Origin: Clostridiales bacterium DTU033
GTDB lineage: Bacteria; Bacillota; Clostridia; Oscillospirales; Acutalibacteraceae
Assembly (NCBI GenBank): GCA_001513365.1
Contig: LFTH01000127.1
Span: 1-42,606 of the forward strand
DNA length: 42,606 bases
Direction of reading: 5' to 3'
A program made the translations under genes and the position numbers. The first letter of the stretch is position 1; every line of letters begins with the position of its first letter. Positions 31,998 through 38,980 of the stretch are shown here, one piece after another. The notes under the pieces were generated by a model. The model saw only the letters and a list, made by a program, of their open reading frames with translations. It searched no databases and was not told the DNA's origin.

Positions 31998-33002
31998 ATG
32001 AGAAAAGTATTGGTTTTGATAGTAATAGCGCCTTTGTTGGTATTGGCTTTTGCCGGCTGCTCGAAAGAGGGCGCGAATGAGGTAAAAACCGGGCTTGCGG
32101 TAATCACCTCGATTTCAAATTCTTCGGACGTTGAGGACGGGGTCGGCACCGCTCAGGTTGATTCGACAGTTGTGGCGGTTACGGTGGATAACGACGGCAG
32201 AATAGTCAAGTGCGTGATTGACGCCGCTCAGACCAGAGTGAATTTCAACGGGTCGGGCGAGATAACCACCCCGCTTAATCAGGAGTTCAAGACCAAAAAT
32301 GAGCTGGGGGACGGCTACAATATGAAGGGCGCGTCCTCAATCGGCAAGGAATGGTACGAGCAGGCGGCGGCGTTCGCGAAATATGCCGAGGGCAAGACCG
32401 CCGAGGAAATCGCCGGCATTGCGGTTGACGAAAGCAAACACCCGACCGGCGCGGATTTGAAATCCTCGGTAACCATCTCAATCGGGGATTTTATCGCGGG
32501 GGTGCAGAAAGCGGTAAATAACGCTCAGTCCCTGGGCGCAAAAGGCGAGAATAAGCTCGGTATCGGCGTGGTTACCAGCATTGGGAATTCAACCAACGCG
32601 ACGGCAGATGAGGACGGGGTTGTGGAGGTGTATTCGCACTATTCCGCGACCACCGTTGGCAAGGACGGCAAAATCACCAGCAGCGTGATTGACGCCTCGC
32701 AGACTAAAGTCAGCTTTGACCAAAGCGGGAAGATTACCGCCGATTTGAACGCCGAGCAGAAAACCAAAAATGAGTTGGGGGACGGCTACAATATGAAGAA
32801 TGCGTCCTCAATCGGCAAGGAATGGTACGAGCAGACGGCGGCGTTCGCGAAATACGTCAGGGGCAAGACCGCGGGCGACGTCGGCGGGATTGCGGTTGAC
32901 GATTCCGGCCACGCCGCAAAATCCGATTTAAAGTCGTCGGTAACCGTAACCATCGGGGGCTTTAAGACCGTGGTTGAAAAGGCCGCCAAAGCGGCAAAAT
33001 AA
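31998..33002 (+). CDS. pplA: flavinylated surface lipoprotein with two repeats (PplA-like)
   Basis: Predicted extracytosolic electron carrier that bears covalent FMN. The 334 residues begin with a lipoprotein signal (lipobox FAGC, Cys21) and contain two similar domains, about 31-178 and 188-334. Each has the block KTKNELGDGYNMK followed by ASSIGKEWYEQ (residues 112-122 and 269-279), the likely attachment region. The modified residue would be a serine here, as no Thr lies in that triplet; this is inference. The ATG follows GGAAGGTGG. It sits directly before fmnB, whose product would add the FMN. The Listeria homologue also has two such domains and a pheromone in its signal peptide; no pheromone is claimed here. 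Confidence 0.88.
   Translation: MRKVLVLIVIAPLLVLAFAGCSKEGANEVKTGLAVITSISNSSDVEDGVGTAQVDSTVVAVTVDNDGRIVKCVIDAAQTRVNFNGSGEITTPLNQEFKTKNELGDGYNMKGASSIGKEWYEQAAAFAKYAEGKTAEEIAGIAVDESKHPTGADLKSSVTISIGDFIAGVQKAVNNAQSLGAKGENKLGIGVVTSIGNSTNATADEDGVVEVYSHYSATTVGKDGKITSSVIDASQTKVSFDQSGKITADLNAEQKTKNELGDGYNMKNASSIGKEWYEQTAAFAKYVRGKTAGDVGGIAVDDSGHAAKSDLKSSVTVTIGGFKTVVEKAAKAAK
32292..32871 (+). repeat. near-identical internal DNA repeat in pplA
   Basis: About 110 bp from 32292 recur from 32763 (offset 471 bp, 157 codons), with roughly nine differences by eye, while sequence outside these blocks is much less alike. The conserved stretch encodes the presumed flavin-attachment region. Confidence 0.8.
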
Positions 33003-33010
33003 AGGCAGAG

Positions 33011-33039
33011 ATATCCGCCGACGGACAGCCGGCGGATAT
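33011..33039 (+). other. intercistronic hairpin between pplA and fmnB
   Basis: ATATCCGCCG (33011-33020) and CGGCGGATAT (33030-33039) form a perfect 10-bp stem with a 9-base loop, followed by TTTCGG. It may stabilise the abundant lipoprotein message or weakly terminate before fmnB. Confidence 0.65.
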
Positions 33040-33075
33040 TTCGGTAACCGGCGAGTTTAAAGGGGAGCAGTGCGA

Positions 33076-34122
33076 ATGAAACGAATACGGGCTTTGTTTG
33101 CCGCCGCGGTGTTTTTTGCCGGCGCTCTTCTTGCCTCGTGCGGCGCGGGCAAAAGAAGGTATGAGGCGCAGTTTTTGCAGCTTTTTGACACCGTAACCAC
33201 AGTGGTGGCGTATATGGACAGCAGGGAGGAGTTTGAGAGGTTTTCGGAGTTTATCCGGGATACTCTGGAGGAATACCACCAGCTGTACGATATTTACAAC
33301 CAATACGAGGGTATCAACAATATCATGACAATCAACGACAACGCGGGGGCAAAGCCGGTAAAGGTGGACAAAAGGATTATTGACCTGCTGGAGTTTTCAA
33401 AAAAGGCGTATCAGGACACAAACGGCAGGGTGAATATCGCGCTGGGCCCTGTGCTGCGGGTGTGGCATGACTACCGGACGCGGGGGATAGAGGACCCCGA
33501 AAACGCAAAGCTCCCTTCGGCTGACGAGCTTTCTAAAATGAACAGGCACACGGATATTAACGACGTCATAATCAACCGCGAGGAATCCACAGTGTATCTC
33601 GCCGACCCCGGAATGAGCCTTGATGTCGGTGCGGTCGCCAAGGGGTATGCGGTGGAAAAAACCGCGCAGGAGGCAGAGCGGCGGGGATACAACTCGGCGC
33701 TGATAAGCGTCGGCGGCAATGTTCGGGCAATCGGTAGCAAGGACGGCAGGGGAAAGCCGTGGAATATCGGGGTTGAGAACCCGGACTCAAATCAGGACGG
33801 GGAGCCGGCGCTTACAATGAGGATTGTCGGCAAATCGGTTGTTACCAGCGGGTCATACCAGCGCTATTACACGGTGGACGGAAAAAGATACCACCATATT
33901 ATAGACCCCGACACTTTGATGCCGCTTGATTATTTTAAGTCTGTAACCATAGTCTGCGCCGATTCCGGGTTGGCGGACATGCTGTCCACCGCGGTGTTCA
34001 ACATGCCGTATCAAGAGGGGGCAGACTATATCGACAGCCTGCCGGACGTCGAGGCGGTCTGGATTATGAATGACAACGAGATAAAATACAGTAAAGGTTT
34101 TGAGCGGTATCTGGCAAAATAA
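33076..34122 (+). CDS. fmnB: FAD:protein FMN transferase, ApbE family (FmnB)
   Basis: Transfers FMN from FAD onto Ser/Thr of extracytosolic proteins. The 348-residue lipoprotein has lipobox LLASC, the FAD-binding block DVGAVAKG (183-190) followed by SVGGNVRAIG, and HHIIDPDT (273-280) with the metal-binding acidic residue Asp277, plus ADSGLADMLSTAVF. ATG 33076 lies eight bases after AGGGGAG; a GTG two codons earlier is too close to it. It is last in the seven-gene operon, 73 bp after pplA, its evident substrate. A GC-rich terminator follows. ApbE proteins also serve Rnf and Nqr complexes, but no such genes are here. Confidence 0.93.
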   Translation: MKRIRALFAAAVFFAGALLASCGAGKRRYEAQFLQLFDTVTTVVAYMDSREEFERFSEFIRDTLEEYHQLYDIYNQYEGINNIMTINDNAGAKPVKVDKRIIDLLEFSKKAYQDTNGRVNIALGPVLRVWHDYRTRGIEDPENAKLPSADELSKMNRHTDINDVIINREESTVYLADPGMSLDVGAVAKGYAVEKTAQEAERRGYNSALISVGGNVRAIGSKDGRGKPWNIGVENPDSNQDGEPALTMRIVGKSVVTSGSYQRYYTVDGKRYHHIIDPDTLMPLDYFKSVTIVCADSGLADMLSTAVFNMPYQEGADYIDSLPDVEAVWIMNDNEIKYSKGFERYLAK

Positions 34123-34152
34123 AAGGGGCGCGCCGATGGGGCGCGCCCCTTT
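34122..34152. terminator. bidirectional GC-rich terminator between fmnB and chrA
   Basis: GGGGCGCGCC (34125-34134) and GGCGCGCCCC (34140-34149) form a perfect 10-bp stem with a 5-base loop, extended by AAA/TTT. The minus-strand tail (TTTTATTTTG) is the better U-tract; the plus strand has only TTT. Confidence 0.75.
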
Positions 34153-34168
34153 GCATAACCGCTGCCGT

Positions 34169-34729
34169 TTATATCGAGTAAACGACAAGACCGACCAATC
34201 CCGAACAGAGCATAATGATTATTGGGCTTATCTTAAATTTTTTCAGTATGAAAAGGCTTGCGGCAAATATGCAGGCGGCATAGGGGTTGAAGGTTTTTAA
34301 TCCGAACAGCGCGGTCGTGCCGTTGAGGAGCGCCAGAGCCAGAATTGACAGCCATGCCGACGAAATCATGCCCACAACCGCAGGCCTGAGCCCTCCCAGC
34401 ACCCCTTGAACGATGTTCAGGCTGCTGTACTTTTTATATAACAAGGCGAGGATTGATACGATAACGCATGAAGGGAGTACACACCCGATTGTAGCGACGA
34501 TTGAGCCGAATGGCCCTGCCATCCGGGTGCCCACGAAGGTAGCGGCATTGATTGCGATGGGACCCGGCGTCAGCTCGGCGATGGTAACCAAATCGGTGAA
34601 TTCGGCTAAAGACATCCATTCGTTTATATTCACAACCTGATTTTGGATCAACGGGATTGCGGCGTACCCCCCGCCGATAGTGAAAAGCCCGATTTGCACA
34701 AACGACCAGAACAGTTTAAGGTAAATCAT
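34169..34729 (-). CDS. half-size chromate transporter family protein (second gene of pair)
   Basis: Short-chain CHR family membrane protein of 186 residues with about six membrane segments. It has the family opening FVQIGLFTIGGGYAAIPLI and the block VTIAELTPGPIAINAATFVG. Short members act as pairs encoded by adjacent genes. Its ATG overlaps the stop of the upstream partner as ATGA, so the two are translationally coupled. The family name comes from chromate resistance in proteobacteria; in anaerobic Firmicutes the natural anion is unknown, so no chromate function is asserted. A strong terminator lies just past the stop, shared with the electron transfer operon. Confidence 0.88.
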   Translation of the reverse strand: MIYLKLFWSFVQIGLFTIGGGYAAIPLIQNQVVNINEWMSLAEFTDLVTIAELTPGPIAINAATFVGTRMAGPFGSIVATIGCVLPSCVIVSILALLYKKYSSLNIVQGVLGGLRPAVVGMISSAWLSILALALLNGTTALFGLKTFNPYAACIFAASLFILKKFKISPIIIMLCSGLVGLVVYSI

Positions 34730-35295
34730 TTTTCCCCGCCTTTTTTGCCCTTAATCAGGGTTGAAATCAAACCGATTATGCCGCATACCAGAATCACAAG
34801 GATTATATTCACCTTCAAAAATGCGACGCAGACGAAGGAAGCAATCATCACAAGGATATTGAGGACGCTCTTTTCTTTGACGATTTTGCCGCCGAGATTT
34901 ATCACCACGTCCGCAATCACCGCCGCAACCGCCGCCTGCATTCCTTTCAGCGAGTTTTGAATATATATGTTGCTTTGGAAAGCGTCGTACGCATACGATA
35001 TTCCGGTAATGATTAAAAGCGGGGGCAGGATTGTGCCAAGCAAGGCTGTTGCCGCGCCGGTTATGCCTGCCAGCCGGTAGCCCACGAGCAAGGAGGCGTT
35101 CACCGCGACCGCGCCGGGCGAGGACTGCGCAAGCGCGGTAAAATCCAGCATTTCCTTTTCGTCAAGCCAGCCGAGCTTTTCGACCAGCTGTTTTTTCATC
35201 AGGGAGATAATCACAAACCCGCCGCCGAAAGTGAACGCGCTTATCTGAAAGGTCTGCGCAAAGAGTTTAAGATGGAATTTAAAGCTTTTATTCAT
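34726..35295 (-). CDS. half-size chromate transporter family protein (first gene of pair)
   Basis: The 189-residue partner of the downstream gene, with FQISAFTFGGGFVIISLM and ALAQSSPGAVAVNASLLVGYR, the matching CHR motifs. About six membrane segments; the C-terminus is basic and ends GKKGGEK. ATG 35295 follows AGGAGATG on the minus strand. The pair probably forms a heterodimer with opposed orientation, as reported for split CHR proteins. About 160 bp of AT-rich sequence, with no supported gene, separates it from the AbiE island upstream. The promoter was not resolved. Confidence 0.88.
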   Translation of the reverse strand: MNKSFKFHLKLFAQTFQISAFTFGGGFVIISLMKKQLVEKLGWLDEKEMLDFTALAQSSPGAVAVNASLLVGYRLAGITGAATALLGTILPPLLIITGISYAYDAFQSNIYIQNSLKGMQAAVAAVIADVVINLGGKIVKEKSVLNILVMIASFVCVAFLKVNIILVILVCGIIGLISTLIKGKKGGEK

Positions 35296-35455
35296 AGTTT
35301 CATCTCCTGAACGGTTAACGAACGCAGAGCGGGCGGGATATATTCAAACTTTGCCAACTGAAAGCGCGGTTATTTTGAATTACTCTTCTTCTTTGTATCT
35401 TTTTTTCATTTATCATCTCTCCTCGTGTGGCATAGCTGTTCTACTCAAACCTAAA

Positions 35456-36400
35456 TTATTTTCTTGTTCTCCACAGTGCCATAGGATGGTTTTCTATTCG
35501 TTTTATAATCTCTGGATCATCAAATAACAACTGAGGTATATATACTTTCTTTTCAAAATGAGCAAGGAATTCTTTCTCTGAAGGTGTTAAAACCAGTAAT
35601 TCGGTGAGATAATCCTTTACCACCTTCTTCGCTATTTCTAAATCAAAAGTATCCTTTTTAGTCAATACCGGAAACAAATCTGTCTTAATTTTATGATTTG
35701 TCAAGCTATCAATGGCTGCAGTGTTGAAGTCTTTGTTTATTTCCTTTGCGGAAATGGCTGCATAAAACACTACGCATTTTCTGAGAAGCTCTTCTTCCAC
35801 CTCATCAAATAATTTTAATCTTATCATGCTATATGTATCATATAAATCTCTCGCAGCAGCACGACTCAAAAGGGCGTTAATCTTGCTTCCAAATATCTCA
35901 ATGGCATTAAGGCAATTTAATTTGTATTCGCTTTCAAAATGTTCCGTTGCTATTCGCATTTCTTGTGCCGGAAATACATGTGCTCGCAATGAATAATTGA
36001 TTTCGATTTTAATATTATCCTTGTTTCTTCCCAAATTCACATATTCATAAATCCATGAATCCAGACTATGTGGTTTTTTTGATTTCGGACTCAGATTATA
36101 TCCACTGAATTCCATAAATCTTGCAAGTGCCGTATTAATAATTTCTCTATTGTGAAACATTTCTTCTTTGCTGTCATTAACTAAATAATCAAGGTCAATG
36201 TCCACAGATAGCCTCGGAAGGTTAAAGATGGTTAGATTAATTGCTGTGCCACCCTTTAGCGCTAATTTGCCTTTTAACTTTGGTTCGGTGTTTAGAAATT
36301 CAAGAATATCTGCCAAACGATAAACCTTTTCCAAAGTGTCACGGGTAAATCCAAGTTCAGAAGCTCTTTTTGATATATAGCTTTTATCATAATTAAACAA
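35456..36400 (-). CDS. abiEii: AbiEii/AbiGii family nucleotidyltransferase toxin
   Basis: Toxin half of a type IV AbiE toxin-antitoxin pair. Members are DNA polymerase beta-like nucleotidyltransferases that inhibit growth, by tRNA modification in studied cases, and can give abortive phage defence. The 314 residues show LKGGTAINL (Gly50, Gly51, Thr52) and VDIDLDY (Asp67, Asp69), the GG-[S/T]-x(n)-DxD catalytic motif, and RAAARDLYDTYSM, the family's R-x-x-DxxD block. The start is TTG 36400, nine bases after AAGGAGG; no ATG is in frame nearby. It overlaps abiEi by 8 bp. The region is strikingly AT-rich, which suggests acquisition by transfer. Confidence 0.92.
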   Translation of the reverse strand: MFNYDKSYISKRASELGFTRDTLEKVYRLADILEFLNTEPKLKGKLALKGGTAINLTIFNLPRLSVDIDLDYLVNDSKEEMFHNREIINTALARFMEFSGYNLSPKSKKPHSLDSWIYEYVNLGRNKDNIKIEINYSLRAHVFPAQEMRIATEHFESEYKLNCLNAIEIFGSKINALLSRAAARDLYDTYSMIRLKLFDEVEEELLRKCVVFYAAISAKEINKDFNTAAIDSLTNHKIKTDLFPVLTKKDTFDLEIAKKVVKDYLTELLVLTPSEKEFLAHFEKKVYIPQLLFDDPEIIKRIENHPMALWRTRK

Positions 36401-37151
36401 AAGGGGTTCCTCCTTGCTCGGTTATTTGAAAAAGATATTCCGGAACCACCAATCTCCATTCATTCAGATACTTTGTACTATCCTGCGTAAGATAACGCGT
36501 GCTTTTCCCGGTTTTATTCCTGCAATAGGATATAAATTCATCGGATAACTGGAATTGGTCTTTATAATGTTCCAATATAAAACCGACTTTCTGATATAAA
36601 AACTGCAGATTATATGCATTCAGATACCTGATTAATTCACTTTCATTCAAGTACGGTATGGATTCTATGCAATTTAACAGTTCTTCAAGACCTCCGATTT
36701 TTTCAAAGTCTTTTATACTGTCAACTGCTGTGCGTTCCAGTGTGGTGACCCGAATTCCCCGTGTATTTTTAGGCTCTATAACTCCACTTGATATTTTCGA
36801 TGGAATATATTTATATATTATCCCATTAAATTCGAAATGATCAAAGCGCTTTTCAGAAGAAACATATATCTCATAAAACACCTGATTTGATATACCCATA
36901 TATTCAAAAGCAGAATGATGAGAAAGGTAAGCAGTATTATTGATGGCACAAGCTATGTGGTATTTAGTTGCTACAGGCTGTCCATCGGCTACATTGATGC
37001 ATGTATATAAATTATTTCTGATTTTTCTCACTAACCCTTTTTTTGACAAACGAAGAACAAGGGAAGATGCGGTCTTTTTGTTTCCGACGAGCTTGTATAC
37101 ATCATCCATCGTAAAGGTGTTCAGTTTTACTAGCTGAGTATACCCTACCAT
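36393..37151 (-). CDS. abiEi: AbiEi family antitoxin / transcriptional regulator
   Basis: Antitoxin of the AbiE system: in studied cases the protein counters the toxin without binding it and represses the operon through an N-terminal winged helix. The 252 residues have an N-terminal DNA-binding region (about 5-50, FTMDDVYKLVGNKKTASSLVLRLSKKGLVRKI) and the YLSHHSAFEYMG and RVTTLERTAVDSI blocks typical of AbiEi. ATG 37151 follows AAAGAGG at eight bases. It overlaps the toxin gene start, ensuring antitoxin is made first. Its autorepression is inferred; AT-rich palindromes lie in the upstream spacer. Base composition differs sharply from flanking genes. Confidence 0.9.
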   Translation of the reverse strand: MVGYTQLVKLNTFTMDDVYKLVGNKKTASSLVLRLSKKGLVRKIRNNLYTCINVADGQPVATKYHIACAINNTAYLSHHSAFEYMGISNQVFYEIYVSSEKRFDHFEFNGIIYKYIPSKISSGVIEPKNTRGIRVTTLERTAVDSIKDFEKIGGLEELLNCIESIPYLNESELIRYLNAYNLQFLYQKVGFILEHYKDQFQLSDEFISYCRNKTGKSTRYLTQDSTKYLNEWRLVVPEYLFQITEQGGTPFV

Positions 37152-37183
37152 TACAGTTACCTCTTTGATTCACGATATAAATT

Positions 37184-37218
37184 CTTTAATTTTAAAGATA
37201 TTTAACTATATTATATAG
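37184..37218 (-). promoter_or_regulatory. palindromes upstream of abiEi, possible autoregulatory operators
   Basis: CTTTAATTTTAAAG (37184-37197; 6-bp arms, 2-base centre) and CTATATTATATAG (37206-37218; 6-bp arms, one-base centre) lie 33-67 bp before the abiEi start. AbiEi proteins bind inverted repeats at such positions. In so AT-rich a spacer chance palindromes are likely, so this is tentative. TATAAT occurs on the minus strand at 37220-37225 without a convincing -35. Confidence 0.35.
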
Positions 37219-37421
37219 AATTATACAGACCGTTCTTATTATTTGCTTTAATTATATCGAAATATTCTTTATATGTAAAGTAAATTCTGTAAAAAATAAA
37301 GTATAAAAGGCAAAGGTCAACGGGTGGCGAAAGCAGACCTTTCCCCGACGGGTGGTTTAAACTGAGTGTATGCCGTGGCATAATCATATTGAAAAAGGCA
37401 TAGGCTGTAATGGTGGTAAGT

Positions 37422-38567
37422 ATGCAGGACAGGCAAAAACAGCCTAAGTCAAAAGAGAACCGCCCCCGCGCCGACATCGCCCGCCTGTTTTCGGCCGCGA
37501 CAACCCTCGCGGTGTTTTCGGCGGTTATCGCCGCGGGACTGTCAAACGGCGAGCTTTTAAATCTGGGCAGGGGGATAGCGATGTTGTCCGTCGGGGTGAT
37601 GCAGCCGGAGGGCACCGCAAAAGTCCTGAGCCAAAGGCTTGAGAGGGTGCCGGCGGCAGGCCGGCCAAACCCGCCCCCTGCCCTGCCGCAGTATTCCACC
37701 GCGGGCGGGCTGCTTACGTCGGGCATGCTGATTTCAAAGCCCGCTTCAAACCCCTTAAATGCGCCGAAAGAGGAGGGGGACGGCGGAAAAGTTATTGAGC
37801 TGCAGCTGACTACCGGCAGTACCTTTATTCAGGGGGTGGCAATCAAAAACGCGAGCAGCCGCACAATCGATATTGCCGCCGAGCTCAAGAAAAAGCCGAA
37901 AATAACTCTTAAGGACACCCTTGAGCCGCAGGTTCTGATATACCACACCCACACCACCGAGGCGTACATGACATACTACGCCGGATACTACAATGCCGAG
38001 GACGCCGAGCGCACCAAGGACGCCACCCGCAGCGTGGTGGCGGTCGGGGAGGCTATCTCGGAGCAGCTGCGCGCCGCCGGTATCGGGGTTATTCACAATG
38101 TAACCGTTCACGACTCGCCGAAGTACGCGGGGGCTTACGAGCGTTCGGCGAATACTGTAAAAAAGATACTCAAACAGTACCCGACCATCAAGGTAATTAT
38201 TGACGTGCACAGGGACGCGGTCAGGAAATCCAGCACCGAAAAATATAAGCCGACCGTTGTAATCGGCGGGCGGAAGGCGGCGCAGGTAATGCTGGTTACA
38301 AGCCTTGGAGACACCAAAATCGTCCCAAACCCCAACTGGGCGGAAAATTTAAGGCTGGCACTCCGTGTTCAAAAGGAGCTGCATACCCAGCACAAGGGGA
38401 TAGCAAGGCCGTTGTATCTGGTGGACAGCCGCTACAACCAGCACCTTTGCAAGGGCGCGCTGCTAGTCGAGGTGGGTTCGGAGGCGAATACCGTCGGCGA
38501 AGCCGTATATTCCGGCGAAATTCTGGGTAAAACATTGGCGAAGGTACTGAAGTCGTTTAAAAAATAG
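37422..38567 (+). CDS. spoIIP: stage II sporulation protein P
   Basis: Peptidoglycan amidase/endopeptidase of the SpoIID-SpoIIM-SpoIIP engulfment machine, made in the mother cell. The 381 residues have one membrane segment (about 20-42), a variable linker rich in Pro/Gly, then the catalytic domain with the zinc-binding sets YHTHTTEAY, IDVHRDAV and LLVEVGSEANT. The start is either ATG 37422 (GGTGG six bases before) or ATG 37410. Expression should depend on sigma E; no convincing sigma-E promoter was found. It is followed 13 bp on by a small membrane protein gene, as spoIIP is by yqxA in Bacillus. Confidence 0.95.
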   Translation: MQDRQKQPKSKENRPRADIARLFSAATTLAVFSAVIAAGLSNGELLNLGRGIAMLSVGVMQPEGTAKVLSQRLERVPAAGRPNPPPALPQYSTAGGLLTSGMLISKPASNPLNAPKEEGDGGKVIELQLTTGSTFIQGVAIKNASSRTIDIAAELKKKPKITLKDTLEPQVLIYHTHTTEAYMTYYAGYYNAEDAERTKDATRSVVAVGEAISEQLRAAGIGVIHNVTVHDSPKYAGAYERSANTVKKILKQYPTIKVIIDVHRDAVRKSSTEKYKPTVVIGGRKAAQVMLVTSLGDTKIVPNPNWAENLRLALRVQKELHTQHKGIARPLYLVDSRYNQHLCKGALLVEVGSEANTVGEAVYSGEILGKTLAKVLKSFKK

Positions 38568-38580
38568 GAGCGCTGCGCCG

Positions 38581-38919
38581 ATGAAAAGAAAACCCAAATA
38601 CCCCCGTCTACGGGCTTTCTGCCTTTCGATGTTCGCGACATTCTGCGTTTTGTTTTTATGCGCCGGATTTCTAATCGCCGATTACAACAGCCGGAACACC
38701 GGTTTTGGGGACGCGAGCATGAGGATTGACGCCTATGCGGAAAACGGCAGCCTGCACGTCGACTTTCTGGGCAGCAAAAAGGCGGTTGAAATCCCGAAAG
38801 AAATCCGAAAATGGTCGGGCAGGGTCTGGAACCTGCTGCCGCCGGGTCTGCGCGCCGTTTTCTGGATACTCGAAGGGGTGCAAAGCGCGGCGCAGGGAGC
38901 AGGCAGCCGTGGAAGGTAG
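38581..38919 (+). CDS. small single-pass membrane protein downstream of spoIIP
   Basis: Not recognised with confidence. The 112 residues have a very basic N-terminus (MKRKPKYPRLR), one membrane segment (about 13-33), then an outward segment of about 75 residues with FLGSKKAVEIPKEIRKWSGRVWNLLPPGLRAVFW. Its place right after spoIIP, size and layout are like Bacillus YqxA (DUF3679), a small membrane protein of unknown role; actual homology is not established. The ATG at 38581 follows TAGGAG at about eleven bases. Probably co-transcribed with spoIIP and thus possibly made during sporulation. Confidence 0.75.
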   Translation: MKRKPKYPRLRAFCLSMFATFCVLFLCAGFLIADYNSRNTGFGDASMRIDAYAENGSLHVDFLGSKKAVEIPKEIRKWSGRVWNLLPPGLRAVFWILEGVQSAAQGAGSRGR

Positions 38920-38950
38920 ATGGACAAGAGCCGCTGCGTTGGGGTAAAAC

Positions 38951-38972
38951 CGCCCAAAAAAGCAGGCGTTTT
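38951..38972. terminator. weak bidirectional hairpin between convergent genes
   Basis: CGCC (38951-38954) and GGCG (38965-38968) flank an A-rich loop, with TTTT after and AAAA before. Only 4 bp pair, so this is a weak candidate, but no better terminator was seen for either hemW or the small membrane protein gene. Confidence 0.3.
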
Positions 38973-38980
38973 AAAAACCG

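Noticed and set aside
34169-35295. Chromate resistance determinant
   Set aside because: CHR membership is clear but nothing in the context shows chromate handling; the natural anion is unknown.
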